DNA from: an uncultured Eubacteriales bacterium
GTDB taxonomy: Bacteria > Bacillota > Clostridia > Oscillospirales > Oscillospiraceae
Length of the DNA: 18,798 nt
Direction: 5' to 3'
Assembly (NCBI GenBank): GCA_900544945.1
Contig: UQXG01000027.1
Span: 1 to 18,798 of the forward strand
This document shows, in pieces, positions 1-7,172 of the stretch (the first letter of the stretch is position 1; the number at the start of each line of letters is the position of its first letter). The notes beneath the pieces were generated by a model. It made no database searches. It was not told the DNA's origin and worked only from the letters and a program-made list of their open reading frames with translations. Both the position numbers and the translations under genes were made by a program.

Positions 1-40
1 AGAAATGTAAATAATTTTGTAATTTATTGTAATTTTCCTA

Positions 41-69
41 TTGACTTCTTTTCCCGGTTATGGTATCAT
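41..69 (+). promoter_or_regulatory. sigma-A promoter of the surface-protein gene
   Basis: TTGACT (41-46), a 17-bp spacer and TATCAT (64-69), preceded by TG (61-62) as an extended -10. The upstream 40 bases are very AT-rich and could act as an UP element. The predicted transcript start is near 76, which gives a leader of about 100 nt before the start codon at 175. Confidence 0.75.
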
Positions 70-86
70 CTGGGTAAGAAAAGAAA

Positions 87-136
87 TGCCGGACGGAGAC
101 ATACCCGCCGATCTCCCGAAAGGGGATTTCCCGGCA
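87..136 (+). other. structured 5' leader (nested hairpin)
   Basis: TGCCGG (87-92) pairs with CCGGCA (131-136). Inside it, ATCTCC (111-116) can pair with GGGGAT (122-127) around a short CGAAA loop. The structure lies within the predicted 5' UTR of the surface-protein gene, upstream of AGGAGG (161-166). I do not recognise a known riboswitch consensus. It may only stabilise the mRNA. Confidence 0.4.
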
Positions 137-174
137 CCTGTTTCTGAACGACAAATCATTAGGAGGTTTGAACA

Positions 175-2079
175 ATGAAGAACGCTATGAAAAAGCTGCT
201 GAGCCTTACGCTTGCGGTTATGCTGCTGCTTTCTGTAGCACCTTTCCAGGCGTTTGCCGCAACCAATGAGTACGGCGAGATGGTTTTCAGCGAGGAGTCT
301 GAGGCTCCCGCGACCAACAAGAATACATCCACTTCCCAGACGGCCGAGGAGCCGCAGCCCGCAGTCGATAACAACGGCGGTATTTCCACCTTTGCGCTGC
401 CCTCGGATGATTATGTGATCGGCAAGACCGTTGTCAATATCTACTTCAATGTAGACGGCAGCGTCATGAAGACCGTCGCCAAGAAGGTCGGCGATGATTT
501 CCCCGGTCTGCCCTCCGGTAAGGACGCTCTGGCTTTCTACGCCAAGGTCAATGAGAATTCCAACGGCAAGGCATTCAAGTGCTGGAGCTTCGAAGAGGAT
601 GGTGCGGCCATCTCCGCTTCTGGACTGAAGGTCGGCGGCAGCGATCACCTGACAGAGGATGATCATCAGGATTCTAAGGGCAATCCTGTATCTCCCGACG
701 CCAAGGGCAACCTGGTCGGCAAGATGGAAGTTTACGCCGTCTTTGAGGACGTGGTTTCCACTACCAATGTGAAGCTGGATCCCAAGAGCGGCAAGTTTGC
801 CCCCGGCGACAGCGACACCATTGCTGTCTCCCTGAATACCGATTACCCCGTGGCGGATTTCCCCACGCCCACTCGCAGCGGTTACGTCTTTGACGGCTGG
901 TACGTCAAGGAGGATGCTTCCCATTCCGAGCGCTGCCTGGTGGATGCCGAGGGCAATCCCGGCGCTGATCTGACTGTTCTGTCCACCTCTGCCAAGCCCT
1001 ATGCCAAGTGGAAGAAGACCGGCATGACCGTCTCCGTCAAGTGGTACGACTTTGACAACGGCGACTGGACTGCCTTCACCGTCAACGGTGCCGCGAAATA
1101 CGACGGCATGGCTGTCCCCGCTGACAGCAAGCTGAGTGCTTCCACCGGCTCCTTCCCCACCGATTCCGAGATCAACTGGCTGAAATCCGAACTGCCCGAT
1201 GGCTATACGCTGAAGGGCTGGAAGTTCCTGGAGACCGGTAAGGAATTCAAGGCCGGTTCCTCCGCCATTACATCCGCCAACGCCAACTCCAGCAACGAGG
1301 TCGTCATCGTTCCTAAGCTGCAGCGCAGCGTCTGGCTGATCGCCCAGCATCCCACCAAGAACACCCTGGCTAAGCAGAGCATCACCGTGGAGATCGGCTC
1401 CCGGATCGGCGAGCTGCCCGCACCCGCTTCCTGGGCGGAGGACAGCGATGAGACCGATGGCTACACCTTCACCCAGTGGGTTGCCGATGATACCGTCATC
1501 TCCACCCGTGAGGATCTGAAGAACACCTCCAAGCACCCCGTGTACTATCCCTCTTTGAACAGCAACGATGATCACTCCTCCAGATACGAGTATCACTTCG
1601 ATGCTCAGTGGGAAGTGGCTAAGGTTGTCCAGCTGTACTTCCACGTGGACGGCAAGACCAGCACCTACGCCAAGAAGGTCAGCTGCTACGACATCCCCGC
1701 CTCCGGCTCCTTCAATATGCACAGCCTGAACCTGTACAAGTACTTCCCCGATTACTCCAAGTATGACGACGGCGTGGACGTGGCCTATGGCTGGTACACC
1801 GACGCCCAGTGGAAGAACTACTGCACCGGCAAGCCCGCTGCCACCGTCTGCGACGAGCTGTGGAACGTGTCCGATACCAAGGATCTGCAGGAGCTGCACA
1901 TCATGCTCATCGACAAGGGCACGGATTCCAACAAGTACAACAACAACAACAAGACCGCCGACAAGACCAACCCCAAGACCGGTGATATCATCATGGCCGC
2001 TGTGGCAATCCTGGTGGTCTCCGGAGCCGCCCTGGCCGGTATCTACTACCTGACCAAGAAGAAGCGCGGTACGAAGTAA
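175..2079 (+). CDS. sortase-anchored surface protein with InlB-like repeats
   Basis: A 634-residue secreted, wall-anchored protein. Residues 1-28 are a classic signal peptide (Lys-rich start, Leu-rich core, cleavage after AFA at 26-28). The C terminus carries a sorting signal: NPKTG at 599-603, a hydrophobic segment of about 20 residues, then KKKR. The motif is a variant of LPXTG. The body contains several modules with an aromatic-x-x-x-Trp core (around residues 135, 239, 346, 432 and 540), some ending in an AVF/AKW/AQW strand. This resembles the InlB B-repeat/Listeria-Bacteroides repeat family found in adhesins and wall proteins. An Asn/Lys-rich linker (576-598) likely spans the wall. The start at 175 is set by AGGAGG at 161-166. 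The gene is monocistronic, with its own promoter and terminator. Domain type is clear; the ligand is unknown. No sortase gene is present in the window. Confidence 0.88.
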   Translation: MKNAMKKLLSLTLAVMLLLSVAPFQAFAATNEYGEMVFSEESEAPATNKNTSTSQTAEEPQPAVDNNGGISTFALPSDDYVIGKTVVNIYFNVDGSVMKTVAKKVGDDFPGLPSGKDALAFYAKVNENSNGKAFKCWSFEEDGAAISASGLKVGGSDHLTEDDHQDSKGNPVSPDAKGNLVGKMEVYAVFEDVVSTTNVKLDPKSGKFAPGDSDTIAVSLNTDYPVADFPTPTRSGYVFDGWYVKEDASHSERCLVDAEGNPGADLTVLSTSAKPYAKWKKTGMTVSVKWYDFDNGDWTAFTVNGAAKYDGMAVPADSKLSASTGSFPTDSEINWLKSELPDGYTLKGWKFLETGKEFKAGSSAITSANANSSNEVVIVPKLQRSVWLIAQHPTKNTLAKQSITVEIGSRIGELPAPASWAEDSDETDGYTFTQWVADDTVISTREDLKNTSKHPVYYPSLNSNDDHSSRYEYHFDAQWEVAKVVQLYFHVDGKTSTYAKKVSCYDIPASGSFNMHSLNLYKYFPDYSKYDDGVDVAYGWYTDAQWKNYCTGKPAATVCDELWNVSDTKDLQELHIMLIDKGTDSNKYNNNNKTADKTNPKTGDIIMAAVAILVVSGAALAGIYYLTKKKRGTK

Positions 2080-2114
2080 TCCGGCTGGTTCTGAACGAAA
2101 GCGCATCGAAAACC

Positions 2115-2146
2115 AATCCCCGGCAGCATCCGCTGCCGGGGATTTC
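2115..2146 (+). terminator. intrinsic terminator of the surface-protein gene
   Basis: A perfect 13-bp inverted repeat (2115-2127 with 2132-2144) around a 4-nt loop, GC-rich, ends in TTT (2143-2145) directly after the CDS. The T tract is short, so termination may be incomplete. Confidence 0.75.
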
Positions 2147-2447
2147 GTCTGTCCCAAAGCCTTCCCCTGGGAGGAGTGGTGCTCCGCGCAGCGAATTAAA
2201 ATCTAACAATTGCCTGTGGCAATTGCACAGTAATGTATAGGTGCCCGAAGGGCGGATGAGGTTGCCAGTAGTGCTAGAAGTATGTCATTGCGAACCAGTG
2301 ACCGATGTCACTGGTGTGACCCCCTCCGGTCACAATCCGCTTCCCCCTTGGCTCCCACTCTGGGGGAGCTGTCACGCAGTGACTGAGAGGGTAAAAACGC
2401 CCTCTCCGCCCCTTTGGGGCACCTCTCCCATAGGGAGAGGCAAGGCT

Positions 2448-2480
2448 CTCATCCGTCACGGCTTTGCCGTGGCGGATGAG
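2448..2480. repeat. 15-bp palindrome within the repeat mosaic
   Basis: CTCATCCG-T-CACGGC, a TTT loop, then GCCGTG-G-CGGATGAG. The arms match except for one T/G position. It is the most regular stem in the island and would form a stable hairpin in RNA from either strand. Confidence 0.75.
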
Positions 2481-2536
2481 GAAAAAGGCTCCCCTTGCTG
2501 ACCAAGGGAGCCGGGGTGCTCCCGCACCAGTGAATC

Positions 2537-2617
2537 CGTAGGGGTCGATGCCCTCATCGACCCATCTTACCTGTTGGTAGACTTCAGCCTCGGCCGATGA
2601 AGGGCATTGGCCCCTAC
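2537..2617. repeat. 81-bp imperfect palindromic element
   Basis: The left arm (2537-2557) begins GTAGGGG and the right arm (2596-2617) ends CCCCTAC. The arms are complementary along most of their length. Nested inside the left half is GGGTCGATG/CATCGACCC (2542-2563). The layout, with matched termini and no coding capacity, resembles a small MITE or REP-type unit. Confidence 0.6.
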
Positions 2618-2666
2618 AAGAATTCTCCCGGATGCCCGAAAACCATCCTATCACCCACGGCCAATA

Positions 2667-2695
2667 TTGACAAGCCCCGGCAAATCGTATATATT
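2667..2695 (+). promoter_or_regulatory. sigma-A promoter of the phosphohexomutase gene
   Basis: TTGACA (2667-2672), a 17-bp spacer and TATATT (2690-2695) form a near-consensus promoter just after the repeat island, about 57 bases before the start codon. Confidence 0.8.
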
Positions 2696-2751
2696 GTAGG
2701 CAGTGAAAGGATACAAACCCATTGAATACAACAAGGAAAAGGTGATTTGTA

Positions 2752-4434
2752 ATGTACATGGAGGATTATCAGCGTTGGTGCTCCGCTTCTTTGGAGGATC
2801 CCGCTCTGACCAGGGAACTGAAGGAAATCGCGGGTCAGGAGGATCAGATCAAGGAGCGGTTCGCCGTGGCACTGAAATTCGGCACCGCAGGCCTCCGGGG
2901 AATCCTGGGCGCAGGCTCCAATCGGATGAATATTTATGTGGTGCGTCAGGCCACCCAGGGTCTTGCCAACTGGGTCAAAACCCAGGGGGGCAGTCAGCTG
3001 GTTGCCATCTCCTACGACAGCCGGATCAATTCCGACGTGTTCGCCCGGGAGGCCGCCTGCGTTCTGGCCGCCAACGGCATCAAAGTGCGCATTTATGACG
3101 CGCTGATGCCCGTGCCCGCCTTGTCCTTTGCCACCCGCTATTACCATGCCAACGCCGGTATCATGATTACCGCCTCTCACAATCCTGCCAAGTACAACGG
3201 CTACAAGGCCTATGGCCCCGATGGCTGCCAGATGACGGACGATGCCGCCGCAGTGGTGTACGCCCAGATTCAGAAAACCGATATTCTCACCGGTGCTGCC
3301 TGGATGCCCTTTGAGGAAGGGAAGACCAAGGGGCTGATTGCCTATGTGGGTGAGGACTGCAAGGAAGCCCTGTACGATGCCATCAAGGCTCGCTCTGTCC
3401 GCCCCGGCCTGTGCAGAACCGCGGGGCTGAAACTGGTGTATTCTCCCCTGAACGGCTCCGGCCTGGTGCCCGTCACCCGGGTACTTCATGACATCGGCAT
3501 TACGGACATTACCATTGTCCCCGAGCAGGAGTATCCCGACGGCAATTTCCCCACCTGCCCCTATCCCAACCCAGAGATTTTTGAGGCTCTGCGCTTGGGC
3601 CTGGAGCTGGCCGAAAAGTCCGGTGCCGACCTGATGCTGGCCACCGACCCGGATGCCGACCGGGTAGGCATTGCCATCCGCTGCCCGGACGGTACCTATG
3701 AGTTGGTTTCCGGCAACGAGGTGGGCGTTCTGCTGCTGGATTACATCTGCCAGGGCCGGATTGAGAAGGGTACTATGCCTAAGAACCCCGTGGCCGTCAA
3801 GTCCTTGGTTTCCACCCCTCTGGCCGATAAGGTCGCCGCCCACTATGGCGTGGAAATGCGCAATGTCCTCACGGGCTTCAAGTGGATTGGCGACCAGATT
3901 GCCCGGCTGGAAGCGGCCGGAGAGGTTGACCGGTTTATCCTGGGCTTTGAGGAATCCTACGGCTATCTGGCCGGTTCCTATGTCCGGGATAAGGATGCCA
4001 TTGTTGGCTCCATGCTGATTTGCGAAATGGCCGCCTACTACCGCTCCATCGGCTCGTCCATCAAGGAGCGGCTGGAAGAAATCTACGCCCAGTATGGCCG
4101 GTACCTGAACAAGGTGGATTCCTTCGAGTTCCCGGGTCTGAGCGGCATGGACAAGATGGCGGGCATCATGTCCGGCCTGCGGAGCAACCCGCCCACGGAA
4201 ATCGGCGGCTACAAGGTCGAGAAGGTCGCGGATTATCAGAATACCGCGGAAACCGGCCTGCCTGCCGCCAACGTTCTGGTCTACGCCCTGGATGGCGGCG
4301 CCACGGTGATTGTCCGTCCCTCCGGCACCGAGCCCAAGATCAAGACCTATTTCACCACCCTGGGCAAGACCCTTGCCGAGGCGGAGGCGCAGAAGGAGAC
4401 CCTCGCCGCTGCCATCAAGCCTATCCTGGCCTGA
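2752..4434 (+). CDS. pgcA: alpha-phosphoglucomutase / phosphomannomutase
   Basis: A 560-residue member of the alpha-D-phosphohexomutase superfamily, close in length to Bacillus PgcA. It interconverts glucose-1-phosphate and glucose-6-phosphate (possibly the mannose forms), feeding nucleotide-sugar and cell-envelope synthesis from glycolysis. All four signature loops are present: the phosphoserine loop TASHNP with Ser142, the metal loop DPDADR at 299-304, the sugar-binding loop GFEESYGY at 398-405, and the phosphate-binding loop RPSGTEPK at 522-529. FGTAGLRG near 43-50 is the usual N-terminal motif. The start at 2752 is favoured because AAGGTG (2739-2744) lies 7 bases upstream; an in-frame ATG at 2758 is the alternative. 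It is transcribed alone. Glucose versus mannose preference cannot be read from sequence. Confidence 0.93.
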   Translation: MYMEDYQRWCSASLEDPALTRELKEIAGQEDQIKERFAVALKFGTAGLRGILGAGSNRMNIYVVRQATQGLANWVKTQGGSQLVAISYDSRINSDVFAREAACVLAANGIKVRIYDALMPVPALSFATRYYHANAGIMITASHNPAKYNGYKAYGPDGCQMTDDAAAVVYAQIQKTDILTGAAWMPFEEGKTKGLIAYVGEDCKEALYDAIKARSVRPGLCRTAGLKLVYSPLNGSGLVPVTRVLHDIGITDITIVPEQEYPDGNFPTCPYPNPEIFEALRLGLELAEKSGADLMLATDPDADRVGIAIRCPDGTYELVSGNEVGVLLLDYICQGRIEKGTMPKNPVAVKSLVSTPLADKVAAHYGVEMRNVLTGFKWIGDQIARLEAAGEVDRFILGFEESYGYLAGSYVRDKDAIVGSMLICEMAAYYRSIGSSIKERLEEIYAQYGRYLNKVDSFEFPGLSGMDKMAGIMSGLRSNPPTEIGGYKVEKVADYQNTAETGLPAANVLVYALDGGATVIVRPSGTEPKIKTYFTTLGKTLAEAEAQKETLAAAIKPILA

Positions 4435-4454
4435 ACAAACGATTGACAAAACGC

Positions 4455-4488
4455 AAAGGCTCTCCTTGAATGGCAAGGGGAGCCTTTT
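4455..4488 (+). terminator. intrinsic terminator of the phosphohexomutase gene
   Basis: A 13-bp stem (4455-4467 with 4475-4487, one T-G pair) and 7-nt loop, ending in TTTT (4485-4488), about 20 bases after the stop codon. It separates this gene from thyA. Confidence 0.8.
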
Positions 4489-4512
4489 CGCCCGCTGCCA
4501 CAGGCTTTCATA

Positions 4513-4541
4513 TTGCGCTTTTCCCCTGCCTGTGGTATGAT
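4513..4541 (+). promoter_or_regulatory. sigma-A promoter of thyA-folA
   Basis: TTGCGC (4513-4518), a 17-bp spacer and TATGAT (4536-4541), with TG at 4533-4534 as an extended -10. The transcript would start near 4548, with a leader of about 24 nt carrying AGGAGG. Confidence 0.75.
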
Positions 4542-4571
4542 GTTTCAAAGACACTTTAGGAGGCAAACCCA

Positions 4572-5402
4572 ATGAGCTACGCAGACGAAGTATACAAGGC
4601 AACCTGCCGGAAAATCCTGGAGGAGGGTTATTCCGATGAAGGCATGGAGGTGCGCCCCCACTGGGCTGACGGCACTCCTGCCCACACCGTCAAAACCTTC
4701 GGCGTGGTGAACCGATATGATCTTTCCAAGGAATTTCCCATCATGACCCTGCGGCGCACCTACTGGAAAAGCGCGGTGGATGAGCTTCTGTGGATCTGGC
4801 AGAAAAAATCCAACCGGATTGCCGATCTGGGCAGCCACGTCTGGGACGAGTGGGCAGGGGAGGACGGCACCATCGGCAAGGCCTACGGCTACCAGCTGGG
4901 CATTCAGCACCACTACAAAGAAGGGGACTTTGACCAGGTTGACCGGGTGCTCTATGATTTGAAGCACAACCCGGCCTCCCGGCGGATTCTGACGAATATC
5001 TACAATTTTCAGGACTTGCACGAGATGAACCTGTACCCCTGCGCCTATTCCATGACCTTCAACGTCACGGGCAACAAGCTCAACGCCATTCTGAATCAGC
5101 GTTCCCAGGATATGCTCACCGCCAACAACTGGAACGTGGTGCAGTACGCGGTGCTGACTCACATGATGGCCCAGGTTTCCGGCCTTCAGGTGGGAGAGCT
5201 GGTGCATGTGATTGCCGACTGCCACATTTACGACCGGCACATTCCGGCGGTGAAGGCCATGCTGGAGCTGGATGGCTATGAGGCTCCTACCTTCCGGGTG
5301 GATGAGACCGTGAAGGACTTCTATGCCTTTACCAAGGATTCCTTCACCCTGGAAAATTACCGATATCATCCCTTTGATTTTGAAATTCCCATGGCCATCT
5401 GA
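4572..5402 (+). CDS. thyA: thymidylate synthase
   Basis: A 276-residue ThyA-type synthase that methylates dUMP to dTMP using methylenetetrahydrofolate, releasing dihydrofolate. The catalytic cysteine is Cys157 in the YPC motif, followed by the QRSQD phosphate-binding segment (176-180), a conserved Asn-rich dUMP-binding stretch after residue 184, and the late HIYDRH motif. The N-terminal RRTYWKSAVDELLW segment (61-74) matches the family dUMP-binding Arg loop and following helix. AGGAGG at 4559-4564 sets the start. The next gene, folA, begins 9 bases after the stop with its own Shine-Dalgarno straddling that stop. This pairs the dihydrofolate-producing enzyme with the enzyme that reduces it. 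Length is normal and all key residues are present. Confidence 0.96.
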   Translation: MSYADEVYKATCRKILEEGYSDEGMEVRPHWADGTPAHTVKTFGVVNRYDLSKEFPIMTLRRTYWKSAVDELLWIWQKKSNRIADLGSHVWDEWAGEDGTIGKAYGYQLGIQHHYKEGDFDQVDRVLYDLKHNPASRRILTNIYNFQDLHEMNLYPCAYSMTFNVTGNKLNAILNQRSQDMLTANNWNVVQYAVLTHMMAQVSGLQVGELVHVIADCHIYDRHIPAVKAMLELDGYEAPTFRVDETVKDFYAFTKDSFTLENYRYHPFDFEIPMAI

Positions 5403-5411
5403 GGTGAAGCA

Positions 5412-5909
5412 ATGGAACTGATTGTAGCGGTTTATGACGACTGGGGCATCGGTCGGGAGGGTACTCAGCCCATCGCCCTGTCTGCCGACCGGAAATTCTT
5501 CCGGGAGACCACCCGGGGAGCCACGGTCATCGCCGGTCGGCGCACCATCGAGGATTTTCCGGGGAAAAAGCCCCTGCCCGGCCGGGTGAATCTGGCCATG
5601 AGCCGTTCGGAAGCAGAAATCCCTGGCTTTACGATGTGCCACAGCCCGGAAGAGGTGCTGGTGCAGACGAAAAACGCACCCCGAGCCTTTGTCATCGGCG
5701 GGGGGAGCGTCTATCGGCAGATGCTTCCTTACTGTGACCGAGCCTATGTGACGAAGGTGCACACCATTCCGGAATCCGACACCTTTTTCCCCAATCTGGA
5801 CGAAGACCCGGACTGGGTTCTCTCCCGGACTCTCCAATCCGGCGAGGAAAACGGTATTGCTTACGAAATGCTGCTGTATTGCCGCCGGTCAGCCGAAAGC
5901 GGGGAATAA
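5412..5909 (+). CDS. folA: dihydrofolate reductase
   Basis: A 165-residue DHFR that reduces dihydrofolate to tetrahydrofolate with NADPH. The N-terminal strand and WGIG loop (11-14) are standard. The catalytic acid is Asp26 in the SADRKFF segment, followed by the VIAGRRTIEDFP nucleotide-binding region (39-50) and the glycine-rich VIGGGSVY motif. The usual LPW motif before the catalytic acid is absent; QPIAL stands there instead, so substrate or inhibitor contacts may differ from the E. coli enzyme. GAGGTG (5401-5406) lies 5 bases before the start and overlaps the thyA stop codon, so translation is probably coupled. The last 21 bases overlap the opposing gene at 5889. Confidence 0.94.
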   Translation: MELIVAVYDDWGIGREGTQPIALSADRKFFRETTRGATVIAGRRTIEDFPGKKPLPGRVNLAMSRSEAEIPGFTMCHSPEEVLVQTKNAPRAFVIGGGSVYRQMLPYCDRAYVTKVHTIPESDTFFPNLDEDPDWVLSRTLQSGEENGIAYEMLLYCRRSAESGE

Positions 5910-6602
5910 CTCCTGATACAGCCCCACGGCGGCGGCAACACCTAAGTTTTCGGCCTGGTCAAGAAGGGCTTTTAAGTCCTCCGGACTGCGCCAGAGGGTG
6001 AAAACCGCCGCGTTTTCCTGGAGTTCACAGCGATAATGGCAGGAAAGCCTGGAATCCCGGAAGCCCTCCGCCTCCGGCTGCTCCCAGCGGGGCAGGGGCG
6101 TGCGGGCAGCCCCCGATTCTGTCAGGGCGATTTCCAGACCGTCCAAGGCCGCCTCCAGCCAGACTTCCCGGCCTTGCCAGGGAGATAAATATTCTGCCAG
6201 GGGCACATCCGCCGGAACCGGCGGGAGGAAAACGGCGCACCCGGTATTTTTTGCGTAGGCCGCGGAAACGATCAGGGGAACGGAAATTGCCTGTTCCAGC
6301 CGGGAAACCAGCATTTGGACATCTGCCAGACCGGGCCGCTGAAAATCCAGCAGAACCCCGGCGCAGTCCAGACGCTTTGCGCAGTTTTCCAGCTGCCCGG
6401 CGATCTGCTCCGGGTCATGGCCGTCCATAGGCGTGCTGTCATCCAGAATCAGCAGGGAGCCGGGAGGCAGCGCAACGGGCAGATTGGAAAGCCCGACACC
6501 GGAGGGGGAGAAATGACAGGAAAGCCACCCTGTCCGCCGGGGAAGAACCGAAGCACCCCGGATTTCTCCTGCCGTCATGGCAAGATAAGGTTCTATGGCC
6601 AT
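5889..6602 (-). CDS. protein of unknown function, possible TIM-barrel fold
   Basis: A 237-residue protein I do not recognise. The open frame continues further upstream, but the start is placed at the ATG at 6602 because GGGAGGGAG (6611-6619) lies 8 bases before it and the upstream part is only the antisense of the YqeG gene. There is no signal peptide or membrane segment. The sequence alternates short hydrophobic strands (for example LLILDD, GVLLDF, VPLIVS, CAVFLP, EVWLEAAL) with amphipathic helices, as in a beta/alpha barrel. GVLLDF resembles the fourth strand of GH18-like barrels, but the DxxDxDxE catalytic signature is absent. That resemblance is weak inference. It is transcribed divergently from YqeG and converges on folA with a 21-bp overlap. 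Confidence 0.7.
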   Translation of the reverse strand: MAIEPYLAMTAGEIRGASVLPRRTGWLSCHFSPSGVGLSNLPVALPPGSLLILDDSTPMDGHDPEQIAGQLENCAKRLDCAGVLLDFQRPGLADVQMLVSRLEQAISVPLIVSAAYAKNTGCAVFLPPVPADVPLAEYLSPWQGREVWLEAALDGLEIALTESGAARTPLPRWEQPEAEGFRDSRLSCHYRCELQENAAVFTLWRSPEDLKALLDQAENLGVAAAVGLYQELFPAFG

Positions 6603-6630
6603 GGACAAAACTCCCTCCCTGTGATATAAT
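6602..6630 (+). promoter_or_regulatory. sigma-A promoter of the YqeG-aminopeptidase unit
   Basis: TGGACA (6602-6607), a 17-bp spacer and a consensus TATAAT (6625-6630) with TG at 6622-6623. Its -35 box touches the start codon of the opposing gene. Confidence 0.8.
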
Positions 6631-6652
6631 TCCTGAAAGTAATTTATGAAAA
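6624..6652 (-). promoter_or_regulatory. possible promoter of the unknown minus-strand gene
   Basis: Reading the minus strand, TTTTCA (6652-6647), a 17-bp spacer and TTATAT (6629-6624). The -10 box overlaps the plus-strand TATAAT by five bases. It is weaker than the plus-strand promoter but is the only candidate in the 63-bp divergent gap. Confidence 0.4.
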
Positions 6653-6665
6653 TACGGAGGACAAT

Positions 6666-7172
6666 ATGCCCTTTTCTCTTCTTCCCAAACGGATGACGAA
6701 GGCTCTGACGGATGTCACCCCGGAGCTGCTCAGAAGCCGGAACATCCGCCTTCTGATGCTGGATTTTGACAATACCATCGTGCCCTACACCACGGATGTG
6801 CCCACGCAGGCCATGGAGCACTGGCTGAAAAACATGAATGCCCAGGAAGATATCCAGGTGTGCATTGTCTCCAACAGTCACAACGACCGGGTGCCCGCTT
6901 TCTGCGAAAAATACGGTCTGGACTGCATCACCCACGCAAAAAAGCCCTTCTCCCGGGGCATCCGCCAGTGTCTGGAGAAATACGGAATCCCGGCAGGTCA
7001 GGCGGCTCTGGTGGGCGATCAGATCTACACCGACACCCTGGGAGCCAACTGCATGGGCGTGACCTCCATTCTGGTGAAGGCCATTGACAATCACACCTTC
7101 TGGCTGAAAGCCCGGCATGTCCTGGAGCTGCCCTTTATTTTCCTTGCCGGAAATCGGAGGCTTTCCCAATGA
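6666..7172 (+). CDS. YqeG family HAD IIIA-type phosphatase
   Basis: A 168-residue HAD-superfamily phosphatase of the YqeG type. Motif I is DFDNT with nucleophile Asp33 and acid/base Asp35. Motif II is Ser69 in VSNSHND, motif III is Lys92/93 in the AKKPF segment, and motif IV is GDQIYTD with Asp118 and Asp123. These are exactly the YqeG-family signatures. The physiological substrate of bacterial YqeG proteins is not well established. CGGAGG at 6655-6660 sets the start. The stop overlaps the next start as ATGA (7169-7172), so it is translationally coupled to the aminopeptidase. Length is normal for the family. Confidence 0.92.
   Translation: MPFSLLPKRMTKALTDVTPELLRSRNIRLLMLDFDNTIVPYTTDVPTQAMEHWLKNMNAQEDIQVCIVSNSHNDRVPAFCEKYGLDCITHAKKPFSRGIRQCLEKYGIPAGQAALVGDQIYTDTLGANCMGVTSILVKAIDNHTFWLKARHVLELPFIFLAGNRRLSQ

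Larger units (their letters stand above)
2158..2640. repeat. intergenic mosaic of palindromic repeats
   Basis: About 480 bases without a credible gene, made of consecutive palindromes. They are CAATTGCC/GGCAATTG (2207-2225), ACCAGTGAC/GTCACTGGT (2294-2315), GCTCCC/GGGAGC (2351-2369), GTCAC/GTGAC (2371-2383), CCTCTCCC/GGGAGAGG (2422-2440), a 15-bp palindrome (2448-2480), GGCTCCCCTTG/CAAGGGAGCC (2487-2512) and a long imperfect palindrome (2537-2617). Short open frames crossing it have no ribosome binding site. Such REP/MITE-like units are typically dispersed in many copies in gut Clostridia genomes; that is general knowledge and copy number cannot be checked here. The stretch from 2641 to 2751 holds the next promoter and leader. 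Confidence 0.75.

Noticed and set aside
58..2157. Very long minus-strand open frame antisense to the surface-protein gene
   Set aside because: It mirrors the codon bias of the plus-strand gene, is low in complexity (Gly/Val/Leu repeats) and has no ribosome binding site. The plus-strand protein has a signal peptide and sorting signal.
2158..2640. CRISPR array
   Set aside because: The repeats are different palindromes of unequal length and spacing, not identical direct repeats with unique spacers, and there are no cas genes.
2614..4602. Long minus-strand open frame antisense to the phosphohexomutase gene
   Set aside because: The plus-strand frame carries all four catalytic loops of a known family; the antisense product is compositionally biased and lacks domains.
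6603..7169. N-terminal extension of the minus-strand unknown protein
   Set aside because: It is only the antisense of the YqeG gene; a strong ribosome binding site supports a start at 6602.
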